64,000 nucleotides of DNA from Streptomyces jumonjinensis (GTDB taxonomy: Bacteria > Actinomycetota > Actinomycetes > Streptomycetales > Streptomycetaceae), in contig NZ_VCLA01000180.1 of NCBI RefSeq assembly GCF_009600885.1, positions 44,319 through 108,318 of the forward strand. Direction: 5' to 3'. The notes below the pieces were generated by a model. The model ran no database searches. It worked only from the letters and a program-made list of their open reading frames with translations, and was not told where the DNA came from. The translations under genes were made by a program, and so were the position numbers. Numbering within the stretch: the first letter of the stretch is position 1; each line of letters opens with the position of its first letter. This document shows positions 24,041-32,866 of the stretch, piece by piece.

Positions 24041-25135
24041 GTGAGCACCACCAAGAAGATGGCCGTCACCGCGCTCGCGGCGGCGCTGGGCGTCAGCACG
24101 CTCGCGGCCTGCGGCGGAGAGTCCTCGTCCGGGGACTCCGCCGGGAAGAAGCCGTCGAAGACCGTGACGCTCGTCAGCCATGACTCCTTCGCCGCCTCCG
24201 ACGCCGTGCTGAAGGAGTTCACCGAGCAGACCGGCTACCAGGTCAAGGTCCTCAAGAGCGGTGACGCCGGGGTCGCCCTGAACAAGGAGATCCTCACCAA
24301 GGGCTCGCCCCAGGGCGATGTGTTCTTCGGCGTCGACAACACCCTGCTCTCCCGGGCCCTCGACAACGGGCTGTTCACCCCGCACCGCGCCAAGGGCCTG
24401 GACCGGGTGGCCGAGGAGGTGCAGCTCGATGCGGGCGAGCACCGGGTCACCCCCGTCGACACCGGCGACGTCTGCGTCAACTACGACAAGAAGTACTTCG
24501 CCGACAAGAAGCTCGCCCCGCCGAAGACCTTCGACGATCTTCTCAAGCCCGCGTACAAGGACATGCTGGTCGTGGAGAACGCCGCGACCTCGTCCCCCGG
24601 GCTCGGCTTCGTCCTCGGCACCGTCGCCGAATACGGTGAGCAGGGCTGGCAGGGCTACTGGAAGAAGCTCAAGGACAACGGCGTCAAGGTCGTCGACGGC
24701 TGGGAAGAGGCGTACAACGAGGAGTTCTCCGGCTCGGCAGGCGGCCGGAAGGCCAAGGCGGACCGGCCGCTGGTCGTCTCGTACGCCTCCAGCCCGCCGG
24801 TCGAGGTGCTCTACGCCGATCCGCAGCCGAAGGAGGCCCCCACCGGGGTCGCCACCGGCACCTGCTTCCGGCAGATCGAGTTCGCCGGGCTGCTCAAGGG
24901 GGCCGGGAACGAGGAGGGCGGCAAGGCGCTGCTGTACTTCCTGATCTCGAAGGAGTTCCAGGAGGACATGCCGCTGAACATGTTCGTCAGCCCGGTGAAC
25001 CGGGACGCGCGGCTGCCCGAGCTGTTCACCGAGTTCGGCGCGGTGGTCGACCAGCCCGGGACCCTCGCCCCGAAGAAGATCGCAGACAACCGTGAGCAGT
25101 GGATTCAGACGTGGTCCTCGCTCGTAGTGAAGTAG
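24041..25135 (+). CDS. thiB: Thiamine ABC transporter substrate-binding lipoprotein
   Basis: A 364-residue lipoprotein: signal with lipobox LAAC (Cys24), then a periplasmic-binding fold (VTLVSHDSFAASDAVLKEFTEQTGYQV) of the ThiB family. It would capture thiamine outside the membrane. GTG 24041 follows AGGAGG. The TPP riboswitch upstream fixes the substrate class. Confidence 0.9.
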   Translation: MSTTKKMAVTALAAALGVSTLAACGGESSSGDSAGKKPSKTVTLVSHDSFAASDAVLKEFTEQTGYQVKVLKSGDAGVALNKEILTKGSPQGDVFFGVDNTLLSRALDNGLFTPHRAKGLDRVAEEVQLDAGEHRVTPVDTGDVCVNYDKKYFADKKLAPPKTFDDLLKPAYKDMLVVENAATSSPGLGFVLGTVAEYGEQGWQGYWKKLKDNGVKVVDGWEEAYNEEFSGSAGGRKAKADRPLVVSYASSPPVEVLYADPQPKEAPTGVATGTCFRQIEFAGLLKGAGNEEGGKALLYFLISKEFQEDMPLNMFVSPVNRDARLPELFTEFGAVVDQPGTLAPKKIADNREQWIQTWSSLVVK

Positions 25136-26835
25136 CCCGGCCCGGGGCGGGACCTCGGAAGAGGCCCGCCCGCCGGTTCCGGGGCGGCGCGGCGCGGCTC
25201 GGCCTGATGGCCGTGCCCGTCGCGTTCTTCGCCGTCTTCTTCGCCTATCCGGTCGCCGCCATCGTCAGCCGTGGACTGAAGACGGGCGACAGCTGGCAGT
25301 TCGGCTGGATCGGCGAGGTGCTGGGCCGCGCCGATCTTCAGCGGGTGCTCTGGTTCACCACCTGGCAGGCGCTCGCCTCCACCGTGCTCACCCTGCTGAT
25401 CGCGCTGCCCGGCGCCTATGTCCTCGCCCGCTACGACTTCCCCGGCAAGAAGCTGCTGCGGGCCGTGGTGACCGTGCCGTTCGTGCTGCCCACCGTGGTC
25501 GTCGGCAGCGCCTTTCTGGCGTTGCTCGGACGCGGCGGACTGCTGGACGAGCTGTGGGGCGTCCGGCTCGACACCAGCGTATGGGCCATTCTGATCGCCC
25601 ATGTCTTCTTCAACTACGCCGTCGTCGTACGGACCGTGGGCGGGCTGTGGGCACAGCTCGACCCCCGTCAGGAGGAGGCCGCCCGGGTGCTGGGCGCGGG
25701 GCGGTTCACGGCCTGGCGGCGAGTGACCCTGCCGGCGCTCGCGCCCTCCGTCGCGGCGGCGGCCCTGATGGTCTTCCTCTTCACCTTCACCTCCTTCGGC
25801 GTCGTACAGATCCTCGGCGGACCCTCCTTCGCCACCCTGGAGGTGGAGATCTACCGGCAGACCGCGCAGCTGCTGGATCTGCGGACGGCCGCCGTGCTGA
25901 CCCTGGTGCAGTTCGCCGCGGTCGGCGCCGTGCTGGCCGTGCACGCCAGGACCGTGCGCCGCCGGGAGAGCGCGCTGAAGCTGGTCGACCCGGCCCGTAC
26001 CGCGCGACGGCCGCGCGGGTGGGGGCAGTGGGCGCTGCTCGGCGGAGTGCTCGTCACGATCGCGCTGCTGGTGCTGCTGCCGCTCGGGGTCCTGGCGGAG
26101 CGTTCGCTGGACACCCCCGGCGGCTATGGCCTCGGCTACTACCGGGCGCTCGGCTCCGTCGAGGCGAGCGGCGGCGCGTTTCTGGTCGCGCCGATCGAGG
26201 CCGTGCTGAACTCCCTCTGGTACGCGCTGGCCGCGACCGCCATCGCGGTCGTCGTCGGCGGGCTGGCCGCGGCGGCGCTCACCCGGCGGGCCGGACGGCT
26301 GGTGCGCGGCTTCGACGCGCTGCTGATGCTGCCGCTCGGGGTCTCGGCGGTCACCGTCGGCTTCGGCTTCCTCATCACCCTCGACGAGCCGCCGCTCGAT
26401 CTGCGGGCCTCCTGGATCCTGGTTCCGCTCGCGCAGGCGCTGGTCGGCGTCCCCTTCGTGGTACGGACGATGCTGCCGGTGCTGCGGGCGGTGGACGGGC
26501 GGCTGCGGGAGGCCGCCGCGGTCCTCGGGGCGTCTCCGCTCCGGGTCTGGCGCGAGGTGGACCTTCCGCTGGTGCGCCGGGCGCTGCTGATCGCGTCGGG
26601 GTTCGCCTTCGCCGTCTCGCTCGGCGAGTTCGGCGCGACCGTCTTCATCGCCAGGCCGGACCGTCCGACGCTGCCGGTCGCGGTGGCACGGCTGCTGGGC
26701 AGGCCCGGCGAACTCAACTACGGGCAGGCGATGGCCCTCAGCACGATTCTGATGGTGGTGTGCGTGGTGGCGCTTCTGTTGCTGGAGCGAGTCAGGGTCC
26801 GTGGGGCGTCGCGGGGCGGGGCGGGGGAGTTCTGA
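25099..26835 (+). CDS. thiP: Thiamine ABC transporter permease
   Basis: A 578-residue double-length permease with two homologous sets of about six helices and an EAA loop in each half (EEAARVLGAGRFTAWRRVTLP and REAAAVLGASPLRVWREVDLP). The GTG at 25099 lies inside the end of thiB (37-base overlap), giving translational coupling. It forms the channel for ThiB-delivered thiamine. Confidence 0.9.
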   Translation: MDSDVVLARSEVARPGAGPRKRPARRFRGGAARLGLMAVPVAFFAVFFAYPVAAIVSRGLKTGDSWQFGWIGEVLGRADLQRVLWFTTWQALASTVLTLLIALPGAYVLARYDFPGKKLLRAVVTVPFVLPTVVVGSAFLALLGRGGLLDELWGVRLDTSVWAILIAHVFFNYAVVVRTVGGLWAQLDPRQEEAARVLGAGRFTAWRRVTLPALAPSVAAAALMVFLFTFTSFGVVQILGGPSFATLEVEIYRQTAQLLDLRTAAVLTLVQFAAVGAVLAVHARTVRRRESALKLVDPARTARRPRGWGQWALLGGVLVTIALLVLLPLGVLAERSLDTPGGYGLGYYRALGSVEASGGAFLVAPIEAVLNSLWYALAATAIAVVVGGLAAAALTRRAGRLVRGFDALLMLPLGVSAVTVGFGFLITLDEPPLDLRASWILVPLAQALVGVPFVVRTMLPVLRAVDGRLREAAAVLGASPLRVWREVDLPLVRRALLIASGFAFAVSLGEFGATVFIARPDRPTLPVAVARLLGRPGELNYGQAMALSTILMVVCVVALLLLERVRVRGASRGGAGEF

Positions 26836-27857
26836 TGGCTCTGCTCAGTCTGGACGGGGTGACCGTACGGTTCGGGGCGCGGGCGGCGCTGGACGCGGTG
26901 GATCTCGATGTCGCCGAGCAGGAGACCGTCTGTGTGCTCGGGCCGAGCGGCAGCGGCAAGTCCACCCTGCTGAGGGTGGTCGCCGGGCTTCAGCACGCGG
27001 ACTCGGGCCGGGTGCTGCTGTCGGGCCGTGACCAGTCGGATGTGCCGGTGCACCGGCGCGGGGTCGGGCTGATGTTCCAGGACCATCAGCTGTTCCCGCA
27101 GCGCGACGCCGGCGGCAATGTCGCCTTCGGGCTGCGGATGCGCGGGGTCGGGCGGGTGGAGCGGGACCGCCGGGTCGCCGAGCTGCTGGAGCTGGTGGGG
27201 CTGCCCGGGGCCGGGCGCCGGGCCGTCGCCTCGCTCTCGGGCGGTGAGCAGCAGCGGGTCGCCCTGGCCAGGGCGCTGGCTCCGGAGCCCCGGCTCCTGA
27301 TGCTGGACGAGCCGCTCGGGCAGCTGGACCGGGGGCTGCGGGAGCGGCTGGTGGTCGAGTTGCGGGAGCTGTTCGGCCGGCTGGGCACCACCGTGCTCGC
27401 CGTCACCCATGACCAGGGCGAGGCGTTCGCGCTCGCCGACCGGGTGGTGGTGATGCGCGAGGGCCGGATCGCCCAGACGGGTACTCCGCTGGAGGTCTGG
27501 CAGCGGCCCGCCGATGAGTTCGTGGCGCGTTTCCTCGGTTTCGACAATGTGGTGCCCGCGACCGTCGGCGGCGGGGTCGCGGACACCGTCTGGGGAAGGA
27601 TTCCGGTCCCGGACGGCTCGCGGGAGGGGAAGGGCAGTGTGCTGGTGCGGCCCCCGGGCGTACGGATCCGGGAGACGCCCGACGGGCTGCGCTGTGTCGC
27701 CGAGACCTGCGTCTTCCGCGGCGATCATGTGGCGGTACGGCTGCGACCGCCGCGCGGGCCGCTCCTGGAGGCGGAGGTTCCGCTGCGGGACGCGCCGGAG
27801 ACGGGGGCCGAGGTGACGGTCGCCTTCGCCGCCGAGGAAGTGGTGGTGCTGGGCTGA
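26835..27857 (+). CDS. thiQ: Thiamine ABC transporter ATP-binding protein
   Basis: A 340-residue ATPase: Walker A GPSGSGKS (36-43), signature LSGGEQQR, Walker B LLMLDEP and the H-loop AVTHDQ. A 100-residue C-terminal domain follows the ATPase fold, longer than enterobacterial ThiQ and like PotA/FbpC-type TOBE extensions. ATG overlaps the thiP stop by one base. Confidence 0.88.
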   Translation: MALLSLDGVTVRFGARAALDAVDLDVAEQETVCVLGPSGSGKSTLLRVVAGLQHADSGRVLLSGRDQSDVPVHRRGVGLMFQDHQLFPQRDAGGNVAFGLRMRGVGRVERDRRVAELLELVGLPGAGRRAVASLSGGEQQRVALARALAPEPRLLMLDEPLGQLDRGLRERLVVELRELFGRLGTTVLAVTHDQGEAFALADRVVVMREGRIAQTGTPLEVWQRPADEFVARFLGFDNVVPATVGGGVADTVWGRIPVPDGSREGKGSVLVRPPGVRIRETPDGLRCVAETCVFRGDHVAVRLRPPRGPLLEAEVPLRDAPETGAEVTVAFAAEEVVVLG

Positions 27858-28033
27858 GCCCGCGCCCCGGACGCCGGAGGCGCTCAGGCGGGGCCGGGCG
27901 CGTGCCGTGTCCCCGGGCCGGTCGCGCGGTGCGCCGGGGCCGGGCCGGGCCCGCGCCGTGTCCCATGACGTACTCCCGGGCCGGTCGGTTCGCCCGGCGT
28001 GCCCCGGCCCGGTCGGTCGCGCGTATGCCGTAC

Positions 28034-28047
28034 CCCCCCCGGGGGGG
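28034..28047. repeat. C7/G7 perfect palindrome in the gap between convergent genes
   Basis: Seven C then seven G, flanked by short TACC/GGCGTA matches. It lies in the 281-base GC-rich spacer between convergent thiQ and the SnoaL-like gene, so it may end transcription from either side. Nothing else is recognised in the spacer. Confidence 0.4.
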
Positions 28048-28138
28048 CGTATGACATGCGCCGGCCCGGACCTGGCACCCGGACGTGCCCAGGTCCGGGC
28101 CGCGCCCGGGGAACCCGGCAGGCTCGGGCCCGTGGCGT

Positions 28139-28759
28139 TCAGCCGTCCGCCGTGTCCCGGGGCGGCCGGGCGTCCGGGGTGCAGGCCGCCGCGATCGTGA
28201 GGGCGTCCTCCACCACGCGGTAGCGCACGATCAGACCGTTCTCGACCGTCAGCCGTATCGTGAAGGGCGAGCGGAACGTCTTGCCCGTCGCCCGGACCGT
28301 GCCCGCGAGCCATCCGCTGAGCAGCGCCTCCGTGCCGTCCACCGTCACCGCGTCGATCGAGGTGCCCGCCGGGTCGGCCTCCTGCCCCTCGGCCACCTCA
28401 CGGAAGTGGCCCGCGACATCGGCGCGCGTACGGCGCGGACGGACCCAGGGGACGGCCGGATTATCGGCGATCACCCAGTCCACCCGCTCGGCGAACGCCT
28501 CGGCGATGCCCTCCGGGTCGCCCTCCTGGAGCCGTGCCAGAAACGACTGGACAGCGGCGCGAGTGCGGTCGGCCGCGCTCTCCGCGCTGCTCGCGGCGTC
28601 CCCGGTGCTCTCCGCGCTGCTCCCGGCGTCCGATCCGCTCCCCTGGACCGGATCGGACGGACGGTTCCCGCGCGGTCTGCGGGTGCGTCCGGTGCGCCCG
28701 GCGACGACCGCCGAGGCACCGCCCGCGCGACGTCGCCGCCGCGGCCGGGACCCCTTCAC
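28139..28759 (-). CDS. SnoaL/NTF2-like protein
   Basis: A 206-residue protein; GTG 28759 overlaps the permease stop (GTGA). The first 75 residues are a basic, then Ser/Ala-rich, disordered stretch. Residues 80-195 fit the NTF2-like cone fold (VQSFLARLQEGDPEGIAEAFAERVDWVI ... VENGLIVRYRVVED). It is co-transcribed with an ABC permease and ATPase. Ligand unknown. Confidence 0.7.
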   Translation of the reverse strand: MKGSRPRRRRRAGGASAVVAGRTGRTRRPRGNRPSDPVQGSGSDAGSSAESTGDAASSAESAADRTRAAVQSFLARLQEGDPEGIAEAFAERVDWVIADNPAVPWVRPRRTRADVAGHFREVAEGQEADPAGTSIDAVTVDGTEALLSGWLAGTVRATGKTFRSPFTIRLTVENGLIVRYRVVEDALTIAAACTPDARPPRDTADG

Positions 28760-29895
28760 CGGCTCAGTGGAAGCGCGGCCAGCGTCGCCACCGCCCAGGT
28801 CAGCGGCGCGAACACCAGCAGCAGAACCGCGGCCCGCAGCAGCGCCGCCAGCCGGAGTGTGCCCACGGACGCGCCCAGCCGTCTGAGCTCCTCCGTCGCC
28901 GTCGCGCGGTCGTGCCGGGCCTGGGCCACCGCGGTGAGCAGGGTCGCCGTCGTACAGGCGACGACCAGGGCGGCGCCCAGACCGGTCAGCGGTCCGAAGG
29001 GGCGCGGACCCGTGTCGTACAGCGCCCAGGCGGTGATCACCGCCGAGGCCACCGCGCAGACCACCCCGAGGGGGCGGCCGATCCGGTGGGACTCCTCCAT
29101 CAGGATCCGGCCCGCCAGCAGCCGTACGGCCCCCGGCCGCAGGATCTGGAGCAGTCTGCCGCAGAAGAAGGTCAGGGCCGGTCCCGCGAAGGCGAGGCCC
29201 ACGGCGGTCAGCGCCCAGCCCGCCAGGACGCCGGCCGGATGCGCGCCGAACTCCTTGGGCAGGGGCAGCGGCGCGGCCTTCTCGGCGCGGGCCGTGAAGG
29301 TGCCCACCGCCAGCCCCGCCGTCGTCAGCGCGCACCCCCAGGGCAGTCCGCCCGGAGGTCTCACGGGCGCGCGTTCCCGGGCGGCGTCGCGTCCGCGCAG
29401 GGCCAGCGCCGCCGCGACCGTCGCGGTCAGCGGCACCAGGGCCAGCAGGGTGAGCGTGGCGGCCAGCGGCAGCGGCGCCTCCGCCGCGAGCAGCTCACGG
29501 GCGGCTCCGTCGAACGGCAGCCCCGTCAGATCGCCCCGCAGATGGAGGAAGAAGAGCAGCGCGAGCACGCTGCCGAGCGCCCCGGACAGTGCGGTGGAGG
29601 CCGCCGCCAGCGCGGCGAGCCGCCCGGGCCCGAGGCCGACCGCGGAGAGTCCGGTGCGGGGGCGGGTGCTGGGGTCCGTATGCGCCACGGCCACCGCGAA
29701 GTGCACGGTGGCGGCGAGGGGGATCGCGCACCAGGACAGCCGGAGCAGGGCGGCGGTCCGGTCACCGGGGTGGGTCAGCGCGTACGCCAGCGCGCACAGC
29801 AGCAGAAAGCCGACGCCCCCGGAGGCCGCCGCGACCAGCAGCCGGCGCAGCAGGACCAGGGGGTGGGCGCCGCGGGCTAGACGGAGAGCGAGCAT
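28756..29895 (-). CDS. ABC transporter permease (FtsX-like)
   Basis: A 379-residue integral membrane protein with about eight to nine hydrophobic segments and an Arg-rich central loop. The arrangement is that of actinobacterial FtsX/MacB-like permeases. It overlaps the ATPase gene by 19 bases and belongs to the same operon. Substrate unknown. Confidence 0.75.
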   Translation of the reverse strand: MLALRLARGAHPLVLLRRLLVAAASGGVGFLLLCALAYALTHPGDRTAALLRLSWCAIPLAATVHFAVAVAHTDPSTRPRTGLSAVGLGPGRLAALAAASTALSGALGSVLALLFFLHLRGDLTGLPFDGAARELLAAEAPLPLAATLTLLALVPLTATVAAALALRGRDAARERAPVRPPGGLPWGCALTTAGLAVGTFTARAEKAAPLPLPKEFGAHPAGVLAGWALTAVGLAFAGPALTFFCGRLLQILRPGAVRLLAGRILMEESHRIGRPLGVVCAVASAVITAWALYDTGPRPFGPLTGLGAALVVACTTATLLTAVAQARHDRATATEELRRLGASVGTLRLAALLRAAVLLLVFAPLTWAVATLAALPLSR

Positions 29896-30605
29896 GCGGC
29901 CATGCCTTCCGCGTCGGTGCCGTCCGGCGAGCCGGTCAGCCGGCCGTCCACGAGCGCGAGGGTACGGTTCGCGAGCGCGGCCACCTCGGTGTCATGGGTG
30001 GCAAGGACGACGGTGGTGCGCTGCGAGCCGGCCGCGGCCAGCAGCGTACGGAGCAGCAGGGCCCGGTCCGCGCGGTGCAGCGCCGCCGTCGGCTCGTCCG
30101 CGAAGAGCACGGCGGGCTCCCCGACCAGGGCCCGCGCGGCGGCGGTGCGCTGGCGCTCGGCCCGGGTCAGGCCGTACGGCCGCCGCCGCGCGCACCCGTC
30201 GATGTCCAGCCGTTCCAGCCACTCCATGGCGGCGGCCTTGGCGTGCCGGCGCGGGGCCCCGTTCAGCAGCAGCGGCAGGGCCGCGTTCTCCCAGACGGTC
30301 AGTTCGGGCACGAGCGAGGACTCCGGTCCGATCCAGCCGAACCGCTCCCTCCGCAGCCGTTCGCGCCGGAGCGGGCTCAGGGTGTGCACGGGGTCGCCGT
30401 CGAACCACACCTCTCCCTCGTCGGCGACGGTCTGCCCGGAGAGACAGCGGAGCAGGGTCGTCTTCCCGCTGCCGCGCGGGCCGTGCACGGCGAGGACCTC
30501 GCCCCGGCGGGTCCTGAGCGAGACCGCGATGAGAGCGGGCGATCCGCTGTGGGAGTGGTGGAGGGAGCGTGCCTCGATCACATCGCTGTCGGGCGGGTCC
30601 ACCAT
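29877..30605 (-). CDS. ABC transporter ATP-binding protein with degenerate motifs
   Basis: A 242-residue LolD/MacB-type ATPase. Walker A GPRGSGKT (42-49), Walker B AVLFADEP (165-172) and the H-loop (LATHDTE) are intact. The signature LSGGQ is replaced by LTRAE (146-150) and the Q-loop Gln by Pro (GWIGPESSL). I chose ATG 30605 because GAGGTG lies 7 bases upstream. Catalysis may be weak or need a partner. Confidence 0.75.
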   Translation of the reverse strand: MVDPPDSDVIEARSLHHSHSGSPALIAVSLRTRRGEVLAVHGPRGSGKTTLLRCLSGQTVADEGEVWFDGDPVHTLSPLRRERLRRERFGWIGPESSLVPELTVWENAALPLLLNGAPRRHAKAAAMEWLERLDIDGCARRRPYGLTRAERQRTAAARALVGEPAVLFADEPTAALHRADRALLLRTLLAAAGSQRTTVVLATHDTEVAALANRTLALVDGRLTGSPDGTDAEGMAACSLSV

Positions 30606-30717
30606 GGCGTACACCTCGGTTCTGATCAGATGGGTCCTCCCCCGTACGGGGGAACGACCTCAGCGCCGATCGGTCACTCGCACGCTAGGCAGCCGGATGC
30701 GGGGTCCCGGGAAACAC

Positions 30718-30764
30718 ACGGCCCGGGCACGCGCCATCCACTCGGATGGGCGTACCCGGGCCGT
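30718..30764 (-). terminator. Terminator after the aminotransferase gene
   Basis: ACGGCCCGGG pairs with CCCGGGCCGT, with an inner CCATCC/GGATGG stem and ACTC loop. It lies about 50 bases past the aminotransferase stop. Confidence 0.65.
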
Positions 30765-30811
30765 GGTGCGGCGGGGGGCGCGGCCGGCCGGGAACCGGGC
30801 CGGCGGCTGGA

Positions 30812-32182
30812 TCAGAGCTTGGTCCAGGCCTCCGTCAGCACGGTCCGCAGCACCTGCTCGATCTCGTCGAACGTGCTCTGGTCGGCGATCAGCGGCGGCG
30901 CGAGCTGGATGACCGGGTCGCCGCGGTCGTCGGCCCGGCAGTAGAGACCGTTGTCGTACAGCGCCTTGGAGAGGAAGCCGTAGAGCACGCGCTCCGTCTC
31001 CTCGTCCGTGAAGGTCTCCTTGGTGACCTTGTCCTTCACCAGCTCGATGCCGTAGAAGAAGCCGTTGCCGCGGACGTCGCCGACGATCGGCAGGTCGTAC
31101 AGCTTCTCCAGGGTGGCCTTGAAGGCGCCCTCGTTGTCGAGGACGTGCTGGTTGAGGCCCTCGCGCTCGAAGATGTCGAGGTTGGCGATGCCGACGGCCG
31201 CGGAGACCGGGTGGCCGCCGAAGGTGTAGCCGTGCAGGAAGGTGTTGTCGCCCTTGTAGAACGGCTCCGCGAGGCGGTCCGAGATGATGCACGCGCCGAT
31301 CGGGGAGTAGCCCGAGGTCATGCCCTTGGCGCAGGTGATCATGTCCGGGACGTAGCCGAACTTGTCGCAGGCGAAGGTGGTGCCCAGCCGGCCGAAGGCG
31401 CAGATGACCTCGTCCGAGACGAGCAGTACGTCGTACTGGTCGCAGATCTCGCGGACGCGCCGGAAGTATCCGGGCGGCGGCGGGAAGCAGCCGCCCGCGT
31501 TCTGCACCGGCTCCAGGAAGACCGCGGCGACGGTCTCGGGGCCCTCGAAGAGGATCTGCTGCTCGATCTGGTCGGCGGCCCAGCGGCCGAAGGCCTCGGG
31601 GTCGTCGCCGTATATCGGGGCGCGGTAGATGTTGGTGTTCGGCACCTTGTGCGCGCCGGGGACCAGCGGCTCGAAGGGGGCCTTGAGGGCGGGCAGACCG
31701 GTGATGGACAGGGCACCCTGCGGGGTGCCGTGGTAGGCGACCGCGCGGGAGATGACCTTGTACTTGGTGTGCTGGCCCTTCAGCTTGAAGTACTGCTTCG
31801 CCAGCTTCCAGGCGGTCTCCACGGCCTCGCCGCCGCCGGTGGTGAAGAAGACCTTGTTGAGGTCGCCGGGGGCTTCGTTCGCCAGGCGCTCGGCCAGCTC
31901 GACGGCCTTGGGGTGGGCGTAGGACCACACCGGGAAGAAGGCCAGTTCCTGGGCCTGCTTGAAGGCGGTCTCGGCGAGCTCGGTACGGCCGTGGCCCGCG
32001 TTGACCACGAAGAGGCCGGCGAGGCCGTCGATGTAGCGCTTGCCCTTGTCGTCGAAGATGTAGGTGCCCTCACCGCGGACGATGGTGGGCACGGCTGAGT
32101 TCTCGTACGACGACATGCGGGTGAAGTGCATCCACAGGTGGTCGTAGGCGGTCTTGGAGAGGTCGCTGCGGTCCTGGCTCAC
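30812..32182 (-). CDS. Class III PLP aminotransferase (putative putrescine/omega-amine transaminase)
   Basis: A 456-residue fold-type I enzyme with GGGEAVETAWKLAKQY, the PLP-contacting LLVSDEVICAFGRLG and the Schiff-base Lys in ITCAKGMTSGY. GTG 32182 begins 3 bases after the lrp stop. Family members move amino groups from omega-amines to pyruvate or 2-oxoglutarate. The divergent gamma-aminobutyraldehyde dehydrogenase and nearby polyamine importer suggest putrescine as donor; beta-alanine remains an alternative. Confidence 0.85.
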   Translation of the reverse strand: MSQDRSDLSKTAYDHLWMHFTRMSSYENSAVPTIVRGEGTYIFDDKGKRYIDGLAGLFVVNAGHGRTELAETAFKQAQELAFFPVWSYAHPKAVELAERLANEAPGDLNKVFFTTGGGEAVETAWKLAKQYFKLKGQHTKYKVISRAVAYHGTPQGALSITGLPALKAPFEPLVPGAHKVPNTNIYRAPIYGDDPEAFGRWAADQIEQQILFEGPETVAAVFLEPVQNAGGCFPPPPGYFRRVREICDQYDVLLVSDEVICAFGRLGTTFACDKFGYVPDMITCAKGMTSGYSPIGACIISDRLAEPFYKGDNTFLHGYTFGGHPVSAAVGIANLDIFEREGLNQHVLDNEGAFKATLEKLYDLPIVGDVRGNGFFYGIELVKDKVTKETFTDEETERVLYGFLSKALYDNGLYCRADDRGDPVIQLAPPLIADQSTFDEIEQVLRTVLTEAWTKL

Positions 32183-32184
32183 GG

Positions 32185-32676
32185 CTATCGGGTTCCCCAC
32201 ATGTAGGTCTGCTTCTTGAGCTTGAGGTAGACGAAGCTCTCGGTGGACCGCACACCGGGGAGCGCGCGGATCCGCTTGTTGATCACTTCGAGCAGGTGGT
32301 CGTCGTCCTCGCAGACGATCTCCACCATGAGGTCGAAGGAGCCCGCGGTCATCACCACGTACTCGCATTCGGCCATGGCCGTCAGCGCTTCCGCGACGGG
32401 GTCGAGGTCGCCCTCGACCCGGATGCCGACCATCGCCTGCCGCCGGAAGCCCACGGTGAGCGGGTCCGTCACGGCGACGATCTGCATCACGCCCTGGTCG
32501 AGCAGCTTCTGGACGCGCTGTCGTACGGCCGCTTCCGACAGGCCGACGGCCTTGCCGATCGCGGCGTACGGACGGCGCCCGTCCTCCTGGAGCTGTTCGA
32601 TGATCGCGAGGGAGACGGCGTCGATCGTCGGGGACGATCCATTCCCGCTCCTGGAGTCTGCGCTTCGACTGGCCAC
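32185..32676 (-). CDS. Lrp/AsnC-family regulator
   Basis: A 163-residue regulator with the N-terminal HTH RRPYAAIGKAVGLSEAAVRQRVQKL and a C-terminal RAM ligand domain (VGIRVEGDLDPVAEAL ... MTAGSFDLMVEI). I chose GTG 32676 for its GGTGAG site; GTG 32691 and an ATG at 32745 are alternatives, but the last lies inside a putative operator. It is encoded ahead of the aminotransferase and divergent from the aldehyde dehydrogenase, so it probably controls both in response to an amino acid or amine. Confidence 0.85.
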   Translation of the reverse strand: MASRSADSRSGNGSSPTIDAVSLAIIEQLQEDGRRPYAAIGKAVGLSEAAVRQRVQKLLDQGVMQIVAVTDPLTVGFRRQAMVGIRVEGDLDPVAEALTAMAECEYVVMTAGSFDLMVEIVCEDDDHLLEVINKRIRALPGVRSTESFVYLKLKKQTYMWGTR

Positions 32677-32723
32677 AAACTCACCATGCACCGGGAGTCG
32701 TCTGTCTTGCAAGCCCAAAGTGA

Positions 32724-32754
32724 TGTTATTCGTTGTTGAAGGCATCGAATAACA
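32724..32754. promoter_or_regulatory. Candidate operator between lrp and the aldehyde dehydrogenase gene
   Basis: Perfect 9-base arms TGTTATTCG and CGAATAACA, centres 22 bases apart (two helical turns), in an unusually AT-rich stretch. Position and symmetry suit autoregulation by the Lrp-type protein. Confidence 0.6.
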
Positions 32755-32866
32755 CTGAATCCGAAGATGGGCCGGGGCGGGGCTGTCGAAAGCGTCAGCC
32801 GGGGGACTAGGGTGGGTTGTCTCACCCATTGGACCAACGGAGATCAGAGACAGGAGGGTGGCAACA

